NCBI RefSeq assembly: GCF_000739655.1
Contig: NZ_BATR01000083.1
Span: 1-51,643, forward strand
From: Verrucomicrobium sp. BvORR106
GTDB taxonomy: Bacteria > Verrucomicrobiota > Verrucomicrobiia > Verrucomicrobiales > Verrucomicrobiaceae
Direction: 5' to 3'
DNA: 51,643 nt
Below, piece after piece: positions 1 through 9,602 of this stretch (positions are counted from its first letter, which is position 1; each line of letters opens with the position of its first letter). The translations under genes and the position numbers were made by a program. The notes below the pieces were generated by a model. It searched no databases. It was not told the DNA's origin and was given only the letters and a program-made list of their open reading frames with translations.

Positions 1-82
1 GACTCCGGGCTTTCAGCCCTCAGATCCTTCCCAAAAAGGAGGTCATCGGCCACGCCACTTTTTCCCTGATGGCATTGGACTT
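1..82 (+). repeat. Right-hand fragment of a dispersed palindromic element plus tail
   Basis: The first 20 bases contain the hairpin CGGGCTTTCAGCCC. They are followed by a tail (about 21-82) that is nearly the same as the sequence at 8651-8716: CTCAG, an AAAAAGGAG tract, then TCATCGGCC and TTTTCCCTGATGGCATT. The tail also recurs inverted at the far end of the window (51600-51643). The element is cut by the window edge. It is non-coding; positions 83-172 hold nothing I recognise. Confidence 0.75.
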
Positions 83-172
83 TAGTCGGCCGAAGCTCCT
101 CAATCGCGCCCTGAGCCGACTGAAATCGGTGCTCCCACCCCGGTGCGGAGCGGAGGAGCGATCTCCCACCAC

Positions 173-210
173 CCACTGGTTTACCGAACTACTGAATTAC
201 CGAGTTACTA
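173..210 (-). repeat. 8-bp-period array at the 3' end of ruvB
   Basis: Read on the minus strand, the bases directly after the ruvB stop fall into octamers of pattern RGTNNNTC (AGTAACTC, GGTAATTC, AGTAGTTC, GGTAAACC), followed by AGTGGG. The ruvB stop codon TAG overlaps the first unit. The orientation is sense relative to ruvB, as at four other genes in this window. Confidence 0.7.
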
Positions 211-1242
211 AAAGAGATCTCCTTGCGTGTCCCGAGTGGCAGACAGCGGCACGGGCAGCCCGAGCTTCTTGTACGCGCTGGGCATGGCCACGCGGCCGCG
301 CGGGGTGCGTTTCACGTAGCCCTGCATGACCAGATAGGGCTCGTGCACGTCTTCCAGAGTGCTGGCGTCTTCGTGCACGGCCACGGCGATGGAGTTCAAC
401 CCCACGGGGCCGCCGGCAAACTTGTTGATGAGGGCATCGAGGATGCGCTTGTCCATCTCATCCAGCCCGTCCTCATCGATGTCCAGCATGGAGAGGGCGG
501 CTGCGGCCACGGGGCCGTTCACGGCCTGGTTGGAGGCACGGACTTGGGCGTAGTCCCGCACCCAGCGGAGGAGGTGGTTGGCCACACGCGGAGTGCCGCG
601 GGAGCGCTTGGCCACCTCGCGGGCCCCTTCGGGCCCCATGTCCACTTGGATGAGGCTGGCGGAGCGCAGCAGGATCTTTTGAAGCTCGTCCACCGTGTAG
701 TAGTCCAGCCGGTTGGGGATGCCAAAGCGGCCGCGCATGGGCGCGGTGAGCATGCCGGCCCGGGTGGTGGCTCCCACCAGAGTGAAAGGGGGGAGGTCGA
801 TCCGGATGGTGCGCGCCTTCGGCCCCTGGTCGATGATGATATCCAGCCGGAAGTCCTCCATGGCCGGGTAGAGGTACTCCTCGATGCTGGGGTGCAGACG
901 GTGGATCTCGTCGATGAAGAGGATGTCCCGCTCCTGGAGATTCGTCAGGATGCCGGCGAGGTCCCCGGCGCGCTCGATCTGCGGGCCGCTCGTGGAGTGG
1001 AGCTTGGAGCCCACCGCCGTGGCCACGATGTGGGCCAGTGTGGTCTTGCCCAGCCCGGGTGGGCCGCAGAGCAGCACGTGGTCCAGAGTGTCCCCGCGTT
1101 GCCGTGCCGCTTCCACCATCAGCACCAGTCGCTCTTTCACCCGTTCCTGCCCGGTGAACTCGGAAAAGTCCGGCGGACGCAGGGCCACGTCGTACGGGGT
1201 TTCCGGGGCCGTGGTCGTCTGGTCGTAGAAGGTCTGGCTCAA
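208..1242 (-). CDS. ruvB: Holliday junction branch migration ATPase RuvB
   Basis: This is the AAA+ motor that, with RuvA, drives branch migration of Holliday junctions before RuvC resolution. The 344-aa length is normal for the family. Visible motifs are Walker A GPPGLGKT (residues 60-67), Walker B LFIDEIH (108-114), sensor 1 GATTRAG (157-163), the GRFG arginine region (171-174) and a C-terminal winged-helix part with TPRGR. The start chosen gives the usual short acidic leader before the [11 protein letters not shown] segment. ruvA and ruvC are not adjacent. The stop codon sits in an octamer repeat array. Confidence 0.97.
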   Translation of the reverse strand: MSQTFYDQTTTAPETPYDVALRPPDFSEFTGQERVKERLVLMVEAARQRGDTLDHVLLCGPPGLGKTTLAHIVATAVGSKLHSTSGPQIERAGDLAGILTNLQERDILFIDEIHRLHPSIEEYLYPAMEDFRLDIIIDQGPKARTIRIDLPPFTLVGATTRAGMLTAPMRGRFGIPNRLDYYTVDELQKILLRSASLIQVDMGPEGAREVAKRSRGTPRVANHLLRWVRDYAQVRASNQAVNGPVAAAALSMLDIDEDGLDEMDKRILDALINKFAGGPVGLNSIAVAVHEDASTLEDVHEPYLVMQGYVKRTPRGRVAMPSAYKKLGLPVPLSATRDTQGDLF

Positions 1243-1490
1243 GCGGCGGGCGAGGTGATGGGACGGGGCTCGGGCACGGGACGTGCTGTCAGGTACAGGA
1301 ATAGGGCAAAACCGGGCTAGTCGAAGGGCTGGTTCTGCGTGACGAAGACTTAACCGACAACCCTCGCATTTTCCACCATCAATAGTTTAAAGGAGCCTTC
1401 TGATTCCTGCATTTCCGGCTTGACGATGCGGGCTCTTCTAAGCGATATGCGAGTCTCTCTCAACATCCTCAAGGCAACCTCCCGTCTGGT

Positions 1491-3809
1491 ATGACACTCA
1501 ACAAGTTGATTCGATGCACGCACACCGCAGTTTTGGCGGGTGCTCTCTCCGCGATTCCGGCGTACGCGCAAGTTCCGGGGGCTGGTCCTAAGAAGCTGGT
1601 CAAGGAGGTGCAGATCATCTCGGTGGGAGGCGCCAAAATTGATTCCAACCGTATCATCGCCAACATGGCCACCCGCGAAGGGACCACCTTCGAAGAGGAA
1701 GCTGTGGATCGCGACATCAAAAACCTCTACACGACGGGTCTGGTTGAGAGCGTGGATATCTCCACGGTAGACGTCGGCGGCGGGGTGAAGGTGGTTGTCA
1801 AAGTGACCGGCCGCGGTGCGATCGGCGAGGTGTCCTTCGTGGGCAACTCCGAGATCGACAGCGAGAAGCTGCGCAAGTCCGTGGAAGTGAAGGTCAACGA
1901 ACCCGTGGACGAAGCCAAGCTCTTCGCCGGGGTCACGAAGATCCGTGAGAGCTACGCCAAAAAGGGCTTCGCTGATGTGGGCGTGGAGTACAAGATCGAG
2001 TCGCTGCCCACCGCAGGCTTTGTGCGCGTGGTGTACACCATTGCTGAAGGCCAGCGCGGCCTCATCAATGACATCCGTTTTGAAGGTCTGACCGCGGTGA
2101 AGGAGAGCACGCTGCGCTCCAAGCTGACGCTGAAGGAAAAGCGTCCCTGGCACCTCTGGGGCAAGAGCGGCAAGCTCAACAACGACGGCCTGCAGGAAGA
2201 CATCCGCATCGTCGAGCGCGCCGTGCAGGACGAAGGCTACGTTTATGCCAAGGTGGTGCAGGTGCGCCGCGAGCCCGTCAAGGATGACCGCGTGGACCTC
2301 GTCTTCGTCCTGGACGAAGGCAAGCAGTACAACGTTTCCGAAGTGGCGATCGAAGGCAACACCGTCTTCACCCATGACGAGCTGACCCCCGCCCTCACGA
2401 TCGAGAGTGGTGCAGCCTACTCCGCCACGGACATCTCCAACGACGAGAAGATGCTCGGCGAGTACTACGGATCCCGTGGTTACGCTGACGCCCGCATCGA
2501 CACCAGCGTGGTGCCTGCCGGTCCTTCCTCGGTGAAGATCCTGTACCGCATCGCGGAAGGGGAGAAGTCCTACATCAACAAGATCAACATCGAAGGCAAC
2601 ACCAAGACGAAGGACAACGTCATCCGTCGTGAGCTTGCCTTCGCCCCTGGTGAGGAGTTCAACACCGTCCGCATCGAGAAGAGCCGGAGCCGTCTGTCCA
2701 ACATGGGCTACTTCAGCCAGGTGGACTTCCGCAACAACCCGACCGGCACTCCCGGCTACAAGGACATCGACGTCAGCGTGACGGAGCAGTCCACGGGTTC
2801 CATCAACGTCGGTGCTGGCTTCAGCTCCATCGACAGCCTGGTGGGCTTCTTCTCCCTGACCCAGACCAACTTTGACATCACCAACTGGCCCAACTTCACG
2901 GGCGGTGGCCAGCGCTTCAACCTGGACGTCCGTTACGGTGACAAGCGCCGTGACTTCAGCTTGAGCGTGGTGGAGCCCTGGTTCCTCGGCCAGCGTCTGT
3001 CACTCGGTGGGGAGCTCTTCTACCGCGACCTGTACTACCTCAGCGACGAGTATGACCAGCAGAACTACGGTGCTGCGATCAACCTGCGCAAGCCGCTGGG
3101 TGAGCACGCCTACGCTGAAGTGTCCTACACGATCCAGAACGTCACGATCGATAACATCGACGAAGATGCTTCCCAGGCGATCAAGGACGAAGAGGGCGAG
3201 TACCTTCAGAGCAAGCTCGACTTCACCCTGGTGCACGACACTCGTGACTCCGTGTACATCACCCGCAAGGGTCACAAAGTGAGCGGCGGAGCCCTGGTCT
3301 CCGGTGACTTCCTTGGTGGTGATGTCGGCGTGTACGGCCTCAGCCTGGAAGCTGCCCAGTACGTCAGCCTTCCCATGGACATGATCTTCAGCGTGGAAGG
3401 TGCAGTGCGCACGGTTGACACCCTTGGCGGTGGCGACGGTGGCGTGCCGATCTTTGAGCGTCTGTTCCTCGGTGGTGCCAACAACCTGCGCGGCTTCGAC
3501 TACCGCGATGTGGGTCCCAAGGATGAGAACGGCGAGCCCCTGGGTGGCAAGACTTCCGCCTACGCGACCTTCGAACTCAGCTTCCCCATCATCGAGAAGG
3601 TCCGCGGTGCGGTCTTCTATGACGTGGGTGTCGTCAGCGGCGACAGCTACGACTGGGGTGGCGATGTGAACTCCGACGTGGGTGTCGGCCTCCGCCTCTT
3701 CTTCCTGCCTACCGGTCCCATCCGTCTTGACTTCGGTGTGCCTATGCAGGCTGACGAAGAGAACGACTCCGGCGGCAAGTTCAACTTCAACCTCGGCTAC
3801 CGCTTCTAA
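1491..3809 (+). CDS. bamA: Outer-membrane protein assembly factor BamA
   Basis: This is the central Omp85 protein that folds and inserts beta-barrel proteins into the outer membrane. The 772-aa precursor has a signal peptide ending near AYA (about residue 26). Five POTRA-like repeats follow (recurring EGN and GxAxA patterns), then a C-terminal beta-barrel with the conserved LFLGGANNLRGFDYR segment. It ends in phenylalanine (LGYRF), as expected for a barrel. No clear Shine-Dalgarno sequence precedes the ATG. It heads a bamA-skp-lpxD cluster, an arrangement found in many diderms, but a strong terminator separates it from the next gene. Confidence 0.96.
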   Translation: MTLNKLIRCTHTAVLAGALSAIPAYAQVPGAGPKKLVKEVQIISVGGAKIDSNRIIANMATREGTTFEEEAVDRDIKNLYTTGLVESVDISTVDVGGGVKVVVKVTGRGAIGEVSFVGNSEIDSEKLRKSVEVKVNEPVDEAKLFAGVTKIRESYAKKGFADVGVEYKIESLPTAGFVRVVYTIAEGQRGLINDIRFEGLTAVKESTLRSKLTLKEKRPWHLWGKSGKLNNDGLQEDIRIVERAVQDEGYVYAKVVQVRREPVKDDRVDLVFVLDEGKQYNVSEVAIEGNTVFTHDELTPALTIESGAAYSATDISNDEKMLGEYYGSRGYADARIDTSVVPAGPSSVKILYRIAEGEKSYINKINIEGNTKTKDNVIRRELAFAPGEEFNTVRIEKSRSRLSNMGYFSQVDFRNNPTGTPGYKDIDVSVTEQSTGSINVGAGFSSIDSLVGFFSLTQTNFDITNWPNFTGGGQRFNLDVRYGDKRRDFSLSVVEPWFLGQRLSLGGELFYRDLYYLSDEYDQQNYGAAINLRKPLGEHAYAEVSYTIQNVTIDNIDEDASQAIKDEEGEYLQSKLDFTLVHDTRDSVYITRKGHKVSGGALVSGDFLGGDVGVYGLSLEAAQYVSLPMDMIFSVEGAVRTVDTLGGGDGGVPIFERLFLGGANNLRGFDYRDVGPKDENGEPLGGKTSAYATFELSFPIIEKVRGAVFYDVGVVSGDSYDWGGDVNSDVGVGLRLFFLPTGPIRLDFGVPMQADEENDSGGKFNFNLGYRF

Positions 3810-3830
3810 GAAACACTTATCACTGATGAA

Positions 3831-3857
3831 GGGGCCGCTGACAAGGCGGCCCCTTTT
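3831..3857 (+). terminator. Rho-independent terminator after bamA
   Basis: A perfect 8-bp GC stem (GGGGCCGC at 3831-3838 with GCGGCCCC at 3846-3853) encloses a 7-nt loop and is followed by TTTT. It lies 21 bases after the bamA stop. Confidence 0.85.
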
Positions 3858-3890
3858 GCTCTCCTGCCAACACCTTTGCTAGCTCGTAAC

Positions 3891-4538
3891 ATGAAATACC
3901 TCCGTATCATCGCCGTCATCTGTTCTCTCGCCGCCCTGGCTCCTGCCGCCGAAATCAAAATCGGTGTGGTAGACCTCAGCAAGGCTTTCGCTGAGTATTA
4001 CAAGACCAAGGGCGCCCAGTCCCAGCTCAAGGAAAATGCCGACAAGGCCAAAGAGCAGCTGGCTGACCGCTTCGCCACGCTGAAGAAGCTTGCCGACGAC
4101 ATCGAGAAGATCAAAAAGGAAGCCCAGGACCCCGTCCTCAGCGAGTCCATCCGCGCCAAGAAGCGGGCTGAGTTCGAAAGCAAGGCCCAGGAAATCCGCT
4201 CCCTCGAGCGCGACATCAATGAGTTCCGCCAGCTCCGCGAGCAGCAGCTTCAGACCGAAGGCATGCAGCAGCGCAAGGGTCTCTATGAAGAGATCCTCAA
4301 GGTGGTGAATGACAAGGCCAAGGCTGACCAGTATGACCTCGTGTTCGACAAGAGCGGCATGGGCGCCATGGGCCTGCCTTTCCTCATCCACGCCAAAGAA
4401 GGCACCACGCAGGACTTCACCGCTGAGGTGATCGTCGAGCTCAACAAGGACGCCCCTGCGGGCGGCGCTGCCCCGGCTCCTGCTGCTGAAGAGAAGCCCA
4501 CTCCGGCTCCTACCAAGTCCAGCACCAAGAAAAAGTAA
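3891..4538 (+). CDS. Skp/OmpH family periplasmic chaperone
   Basis: This is a small periplasmic holdase that would carry unfolded outer-membrane proteins to the Bam complex. The protein is 215 aa from the ATG; an in-frame TTG 15 bases upstream is less likely because the ATG starts directly at a good signal peptide (MKYLRI to about APAAA). The mature part begins IKIGVVDLSKAF, typical of OmpH. A long charged coiled-coil region (about residues 35-135) and an Ala/Pro/Lys-rich tail follow. The position directly after bamA and before lpxD supports the call. Confidence 0.9.
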   Translation: MKYLRIIAVICSLAALAPAAEIKIGVVDLSKAFAEYYKTKGAQSQLKENADKAKEQLADRFATLKKLADDIEKIKKEAQDPVLSESIRAKKRAEFESKAQEIRSLERDINEFRQLREQQLQTEGMQQRKGLYEEILKVVNDKAKADQYDLVFDKSGMGAMGLPFLIHAKEGTTQDFTAEVIVELNKDAPAGGAAPAPAAEEKPTPAPTKSSTKKK

Positions 4539-4585
4539 TTCCGCCTCTCCAGGCAGGAATTTTTCTCCGGTTCATTCGACTTCAG

Positions 4586-4625
4586 CCCTGCTTTGGACCC
4601 AAGTTCAAAGCAGGGTTTTTCTTTT
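4586..4625 (+). terminator. Rho-independent terminator after the skp-like gene
   Basis: A perfect 10-bp stem (CCCTGCTTTG at 4586-4595 with CAAAGCAGGG at 4606-4615) with a 10-nt loop is followed by TTTTTCTTTT. It argues against any lpxD start upstream of 4665. Confidence 0.9.
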
Positions 4626-4664
4626 CAGCTCGTCGTTTCCTCTAACCGTTTGCCATCTCTCCTC

Positions 4665-5720
4665 ATGAACATCTTGCTCAAGGAACTCGCCGCGCTGCTC
4701 GAAGGCAACATCACCCAGGGGGATCCTGAGCTGCTTGTCACGGGGTTCAGCTCCATTCAGGAGGCAGAGCCGGGTGACATCACGTTTTTGGGCAATCCCC
4801 GGTACGCGCCGGCGCTGAAAAAATCCCGGGCCAGTGTCGTGCTCACGGGGGAGGATTTTCAAGATGTTCCGAAGTCGATGGCGGTCATTCGCGTGTCCAA
4901 TCCCACCCTGCAGTTCTCCCTCGTCATTCAGAAGTTCAGCCCGCCCAAGCGCGAGTTCCAGCCGGGAGTCCACCCCACGGCGGTGATCGGCGAGACCGCG
5001 AAGCTCAATCGCGAGCGGGTGTACATTGGTCCCCACGTGGTAATTGAAGAGGACGTGGAAATTGGCGATGGCACCGCGATCCACGCTGGATCCTTTGTTG
5101 GTCAGGGAGCCCGGTTGGGGGAGGGATGCCTGCTGCACGCCCATGCGGTCGTGAAGGATCGCAGCATCCTCGGAAACCGCGTCATCATCCACAGCGGTGC
5201 CATGATCGGCACCGATGGCTTTGGGTACGAGTTTAGCGGTGGTCGCCACGTCAAGATCGACCAGATTGGCATCGTGCAGGTGGATGACGATGTGGAGATC
5301 GGTTCCTGCACCGTCGTTGACCGGGCGCGCTTCGGCCGCACGCGGATCGGGGAGGGGAGCAAGATTGACAACCTCGTCCAGATCGCGCACAACGCCTCTG
5401 TGGGGAAGCACTGCCTCATCGTCTCCCAGGTCGGCATTTCCGGGAGCAGCCGTCTGGGCAACTACGTCATCATGGCCGGACAGTCCGGGGTTGCCGGTCA
5501 CCTCACGATTGGCGACAAGGTCACGGTGATGGGCAGAGGGGGCGTCACCAAGGACCTGCCGGAACCGGGGTCTTACATGGGATTCCCCGCCAGACCGCTC
5601 ATGGAAGGTCGCCGCGCCATGGCCTATCCTGGACGCGTACCAAACATCCTTGACCGGCTGAAGGCCATGGAGAAGCGCGTGCAGGAGCTAGAGGGCAAGC
5701 TGGGCCCGCAGCAGGCCTAA
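4665..5720 (+). CDS. lpxD: UDP-3-O-acyl-glucosamine N-acyltransferase LpxD
   Basis: This enzyme adds the second acyl chain to UDP-3-O-acyl-glucosamine, the third step of lipid A synthesis in the cytoplasm. The 351-aa protein has the N-terminal uridine-binding domain (about 1-100, with EPGDITFLGNPRY), then a left-handed beta-helix of hexapeptide repeats (about 108-310), and a C-terminal helix. IHSGAMIGTDGFGYEF and VQIAHNASVGKH contain the family's conserved catalytic-region residues. The ATG at 4665 is chosen because the open frame upstream runs through a terminator. Presence of lpxD implies a lipopolysaccharide-type outer membrane. Confidence 0.95.
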   Translation: MNILLKELAALLEGNITQGDPELLVTGFSSIQEAEPGDITFLGNPRYAPALKKSRASVVLTGEDFQDVPKSMAVIRVSNPTLQFSLVIQKFSPPKREFQPGVHPTAVIGETAKLNRERVYIGPHVVIEEDVEIGDGTAIHAGSFVGQGARLGEGCLLHAHAVVKDRSILGNRVIIHSGAMIGTDGFGYEFSGGRHVKIDQIGIVQVDDDVEIGSCTVVDRARFGRTRIGEGSKIDNLVQIAHNASVGKHCLIVSQVGISGSSRLGNYVIMAGQSGVAGHLTIGDKVTVMGRGGVTKDLPEPGSYMGFPARPLMEGRRAMAYPGRVPNILDRLKAMEKRVQELEGKLGPQQA

Positions 5721-5763
5721 GCTGCCAAACACACGGTCAGAGCTCTCTGCGAGAGCTCAGCAC

Positions 5764-5797
5764 ACCGCCGCGCCGTCCTGGAGCGGCGGTTCTTGTT
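5764..5797 (+). terminator. Probable terminator after lpxD
   Basis: An 8-bp GC stem (ACCGCCGC at 5764-5771 with GCGGCGGT at 5783-5790) with an 11-nt loop is followed by TCTTGTTT. The T-tract is interrupted, so it is weaker than the two terminators upstream. Confidence 0.6.
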
Positions 5798-6073
5798 TGC
5801 ATAGGTGCCAATCAGGAGCCGTGCGGTGCTTGGGTAGGGGGATCGCCCCTTCGCCCTCAATGTCTGCTGCCGCGACATTCTGCCGCAGCTCAGCCTCCCC
5901 GGTGGTAAAGGGGCCGCGTGTGCTGTACCGCCACGCGCGACCGTCCCTAGTCAGGGATGTGGCACCTCCTGCACAGGGGATGGGGCTTTGCGCCTTTGGG
6001 TGAGAAAATGGATTGTCTCGCCGCTTACCTCTCCGCCCTTACTTTTTACCGTTTCCTGCATTAAACTCCCCCT
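5798..6073. other. Non-coding spacer between lpxD and hflK
   Basis: No convincing gene is seen. One short open frame (5797-6003) has atypical composition and no recognisable features. The hflK promoter is presumably near the 3' end of this stretch, but I cannot assign boxes with confidence. Confidence 0.5.
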
Positions 6074-7120
6074 ATGACCCGATCTAACCAACCTCCTCAG
6101 CTGCCGCAATTCCCGCAGTTCCCCCAGATGAAGGTCAACTTCCGCACCATTGGGTTGGGCGCGGTGGGCCTGTTTGTGGGCATCGGCCTGCTCACCAGCT
6201 TTTACACCGTGCCTGCGGAGTCCGTGGGGGTGGTGCAGCGGTTCGGCCGCTATCTGGAGACTTCCGGGCCGGGATTGCGCTTCCGTATTCCCTTCGGCGT
6301 GGATCGCGTCACGGAGGTACCCGTCCAGCGCCAGCTCAAGATGGAGTTCGGCTTTTCAACGGGCTACACCACGAACGAGTACCAGAGCTCCCGCGAGTCT
6401 GACGCAGAGAAGAACATGGTTACGGGCGACCTGAACGCCGCCGAGGTGGAGTGGGTGGTGCAGTACGGCGTGACGGATGCGCGGGCTTATCTCTTCCATC
6501 TGCGCACCCCTGAGGCCACCCTTCGTGACGTGGCGGAAAGCGTGATGCGCGAGGTGGTGGGCGATCGCACCGTGGATGAGGTGCTCACCTTCGGTCGTGA
6601 GGATATCCAGACGGAGGTGCGCAAGCAACTGGTGACCGTGGTGGACCGCCTGGGCATGGGGCTGCGCGTGGAGCAGGTGCAGCTGACCAACGTGCGCCCC
6701 CCGCGCCCGGTACAGCGCTCGTTTGACGAAGTGAGCCGTGCCCAGCAGGAGCGGGAGCAGCTCATCAACCAGGCCAACGGCGAGTACAACAAGGTGGTGC
6801 CCCGGGCCCGGGGTGAAGCAGAGCAGAAGGTCAGCGAGGCCGAAGGTTATGCCGTGAAACGCGTGAACGAGGCCGAGGGTGATGTGGCCCGATTCAAGGC
6901 CCTGCTGACCCAATATGAAAAGGCCCCTGAAGTGACCCGCCAGCGCATCTACCTCGAAACCATGGCCGAGGTCATTCCAAAGTTGGGAGGCAAGATCATC
7001 CTGGATGACGCGGCCAAACAGTTCCTGCCCCTCATGCATCTCCAGCAGCCGCAACCTCAGGTGCAGGTGCCTTATCAGCAGACCGCCCCTCAGCGTCCGG
7101 CCACTCAGCCGGCGCGTTGA
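6074..7120 (+). CDS. hflK: HflK-type SPFH-domain membrane protein
   Basis: HflK forms with HflC a large membrane cage that surrounds and modulates the FtsH protease. The 348-aa protein has a Pro/Gln-rich N-terminus, one membrane segment (about 25-43), an SPFH domain starting VGVVQRFGRYLET, and a long charged coiled-coil segment (about 220-300). It ends in a Gln/Pro tail. PGLRFRIPFGVDRVTEVPVQ is typical of HflK. The hflC partner follows after 51 bases, probably in the same operon. No ftsH lies in the window. Confidence 0.88.
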   Translation: MTRSNQPPQLPQFPQFPQMKVNFRTIGLGAVGLFVGIGLLTSFYTVPAESVGVVQRFGRYLETSGPGLRFRIPFGVDRVTEVPVQRQLKMEFGFSTGYTTNEYQSSRESDAEKNMVTGDLNAAEVEWVVQYGVTDARAYLFHLRTPEATLRDVAESVMREVVGDRTVDEVLTFGREDIQTEVRKQLVTVVDRLGMGLRVEQVQLTNVRPPRPVQRSFDEVSRAQQEREQLINQANGEYNKVVPRARGEAEQKVSEAEGYAVKRVNEAEGDVARFKALLTQYEKAPEVTRQRIYLETMAEVIPKLGGKIILDDAAKQFLPLMHLQQPQPQVQVPYQQTAPQRPATQPAR

Positions 7121-7171
7121 TCCTGAAACCTCCGGCAGATTTTCATCCGTTTTGTCCCCGATCTTTTTCTC

Positions 7172-8284
7172 ATGAAAGCTTCCATCTACATCCTGTCCCT
7201 GGCAGGTGCCGTGCTGCTCCTCTTTCTCTTCTCCATCAGCGCCTACAGCGTGGGTGAGACGGAGCAAATCATCATCACCCAGTTCGGCGAGCCCGTCGGC
7301 GGTGCCGTCAACAACCGGCTCGAGAAGAATGAGGCTGGCCTTCACTTCAAGGCGCCCTTCATTCAGCAGGTGCACCGTTTCGAGAAGCGCATCCTTGAAT
7401 GGGATGGTCCTTCCGACTCCATGTCCACCCGTGAGAAGCTCACCGTCGTGGTGAATGCCTTTGCCCGCTGGCGCATCGCCGATCCCCTCCGCTACTACCA
7501 GAGCCTTCGTGACGAGCGCAGCGCGCTTTCCCGCATCACCGATATCGTCGGCAGCGCCACGCGCGGTGTCGTGGCCAAGCACGACCTCGTAGAGGTGGTT
7601 CGCAGCGACAAGACGCGCAAGGTCGAGGTGGAGAAACTCTCCGTGCAGGGCATCGCCGTGGTGACGCAGCTCCCCGCGATCCAGTACGGTCGCTCGGTCC
7701 TGGAGAAGGAAGTCCTGGCTGCCGCCGCGGAGAGCGCCAAGGCCTGGGGCATTGAGATCCTGGAGGTGCAGTTCAAGCGCATCAACTACAACCCGGCAGT
7801 GAGCGACAAGATCTATGACCGCATGACCTCTGAGCGCATGCAGATCGCCGAACGTTTCCGCTCCGAAGGCGAGGGCGAGGCCGCCAAGATCATTGGGCGC
7901 AAGGAGAAGGACCTCCGCGAGATCGAATCCAGCGCCTACCGCAAGGTTCAGGAAATTCAGGGTGAGGCCGATGCCAAAGCCACCGAGATCTACGCCCAGG
8001 CCTACAACACCAGCACCTCCGCCGCGCAGCTCTACCAGTTCGTCAAAACGCTGGAGACCTACAAAACTACCCTCGGCCGCGACAGCACCCTCATCCTCAC
8101 CACCGACAGTGACTTCTTCAAATACCTGAAGTCCATGAACCCGGAAGGGAAGACGGAAGCGACGGCAACACCCGCGGTGAAGCCAGCGCAGGCCAAAGCG
8201 ACGCCTGCACCTGTCGTGGTGCCTGCACCTGCCCCGGTGTCGACCCCTGCGCCTACGTCAGCGCCTGTGCCGGTGGCGCAGTGA
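7172..8284 (+). CDS. hflC: HflC-type SPFH-domain membrane protein
   Basis: This is the partner of HflK in the FtsH-regulating membrane complex. The 370-aa protein begins with a membrane segment (about 5-24), followed by an SPFH domain (TEQIIITQFGEPVGG, GLHFKAPFIQQVHRFEKRILEWDG). The NAFARWRIADPLRYYQS and MTSERMQIAERFRSEGEGEA segments are typical of HflC. It is longer than the usual ~300 aa because of a low-complexity Ala/Pro/Thr tail (about the last 50 residues). It probably shares a transcript with hflK. Confidence 0.9.
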   Translation: MKASIYILSLAGAVLLLFLFSISAYSVGETEQIIITQFGEPVGGAVNNRLEKNEAGLHFKAPFIQQVHRFEKRILEWDGPSDSMSTREKLTVVVNAFARWRIADPLRYYQSLRDERSALSRITDIVGSATRGVVAKHDLVEVVRSDKTRKVEVEKLSVQGIAVVTQLPAIQYGRSVLEKEVLAAAAESAKAWGIEILEVQFKRINYNPAVSDKIYDRMTSERMQIAERFRSEGEGEAAKIIGRKEKDLREIESSAYRKVQEIQGEADAKATEIYAQAYNTSTSAAQLYQFVKTLETYKTTLGRDSTLILTTDSDFFKYLKSMNPEGKTEATATPAVKPAQAKATPAPVVVPAPAPVSTPAPTSAPVPVAQ

Positions 8285-8445
8285 TTCGGTGAAACAGCTC
8301 CTGGTGGTCTTTGAACCACTGGGGGCAGTGGAGGAACGGACCGGAAGCCTGTTGTGTATTTCATGTAACCCTCGACGGTTTGCCTTGGTGAGCCCCGGAG
8401 CCGCGACGGCGCATTCACTATACCGATTGTAGGAATGCCACTTCA

Positions 8446-8716
8446 GAAGGGCCGAAGGTCCGGCGTGATACCAGCCTTGGGCAACGCCCAAGGAATCGAT
8501 GACCAAACAACCCTTGAGGGCTGAAGGCCCGACCTCATCAAGCCTGCCCACGACGAGCATCCCGGAATGACGTCGGGCCTTCAGCCCTCAACATCTAAAA
8601 CAAACGCCAACCTTGGGCGTTGCCCAAGGCTGGGTATCACTCCGGGCTTTCAGCCCTCAGCTCGTTCGCAAAAAGGAGATCATCGGCCTCGCCGCATTTT
8701 CCCTGATGGCATTCGC
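8446..8716. repeat. Large palindromic repeat element plus tail
   Basis: Two inverted arms (about 8446-8545 and 8560-8660) each contain a GGGCTG/CAGCCC hairpin, a CTTGGGCRNNGCCCAAGG hairpin and a TGATACCAGCC-like spacer. The outer and inner hairpins pair across the whole element. The tail 8651-8716 matches positions 21-82 and, inverted, the window's end. The same architecture occurs at 29832-30040. It carries no gene and looks like a non-autonomous repeat. Confidence 0.8.
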
Positions 8717-8927
8717 CTTCAGGCGCGACGGCTCAGTGACCAGGAGATCTATGAAGTGACACAGCCGTCCCGGCTGTGCGTGCTACCGGCGTCCCGCCGG
8801 TTTTGTCCGCCGCTCCCGTCGTTCCTGCTTCGACCTCTCCTGCGCTCAGAGGAAGCTGTCACCCATCTCACTCCAGCGTTGACCCAAGTGCAAAAGCGCA
8901 GATCCTCTCTGAGCCCGCCCGACGACC
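8717..8927. other. Non-coding spacer with two short hairpins
   Basis: It contains ACAGCCG-TCC-CGGCTGT (8761-8777) and ACCGGC-GTCCC-GCCGGT (8785-8801). The latter is followed by a short T run and could work as a terminator. No gene is seen. Confidence 0.5.
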
Positions 8928-9581
8928 ATGCACCCCCGCTATCAAGAGTGGATCCGTTATGTCTTTGACCATCCGGTCACCCAACCGGAATGGCATCTTG
9001 ATTGCAATGCCCCTTCGTTTGAAGCCAACGAGACGGAGGAGGTTCAGTTGATTGAACTCACCTTCCGCAACGCCGCGCGGGATCTGGCGCCTTTTTCAAA
9101 CGCACAGATCAATCAGGGCTTTTGGTTCCTGGCGTCACTCGCCTACTCTGAGCATCTGAATGCGCTGCGGAGCAACGAGGTTCCGCTCGAGCTGAGGCTG
9201 TCCGCGATCGATTCGATCAGCAGCTTGTATCGAGGTTGTTTCGCCAGCCGTTGTAGCCACACGTTGATTGTTTCGGACGACAAGCCTTCCTCTGATCTCA
9301 ATCCCATTTGTTACATGTTTTGGGATGTGGCGACACTCTCCAATCTTGTAGGGAATCCAGATGAGGAGGCGTTGGCCAACGCTTGTTTTTCTGTCTTGGC
9401 TGAGACGCTACAGATTGACCATCCGGCATGTCAGGAAGCCGCCATCCACGGATACGGTGAGTTCTATTTCCAGTACCCTGAACGGGTCGCCGCAGCGATG
9501 GACGAGTTCCTGCAAACGGAGATTGCCGATCCTCGATTGCGAGCCTACGCCACCCACGCCCGGACGGGGGACATTATGTAG
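8928..9581 (+). CDS. Hypothetical soluble protein (first gene of accessory island)
   Basis: This 217-aa protein is not recognised. It has no signal peptide or membrane segment and is predicted mostly helical, with an acidic overall composition. The alternating hydrophobic helices of the C-terminal half (about 140-200, ending in EFLQTEIADPRLRAYATHA) suggest a HEAT-like or other all-helical fold. It opens a run of same-strand small genes and has the size and style of polymorphic-toxin immunity proteins, but no toxin is present and this is only an inference. Confidence 0.65.
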   Translation: MHPRYQEWIRYVFDHPVTQPEWHLDCNAPSFEANETEEVQLIELTFRNAARDLAPFSNAQINQGFWFLASLAYSEHLNALRSNEVPLELRLSAIDSISSLYRGCFASRCSHTLIVSDDKPSSDLNPICYMFWDVATLSNLVGNPDEEALANACFSVLAETLQIDHPACQEAAIHGYGEFYFQYPERVAAAMDEFLQTEIADPRLRAYATHARTGDIM

Positions 9582-9602
9582 GTTTGGTACGCTATTTTCT
9601 GA

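Noticed and set aside
223-1320. Long open frame antisense to ruvB
   Set aside because: It mirrors the ruvB coding sequence, has a His/Gly/Val-rich composition and no domain; it is a high-GC shadow.
1350-2375. Long minus-strand open frame across the start of bamA
   Set aside because: It overlaps the well-supported bamA coding region and promoter and shows no recognisable motif.
5797-6003. Possible small gene between lpxD and hflK
   Set aside because: It has no start context or recognisable sequence, and a Cys/Arg/Pro-rich composition.
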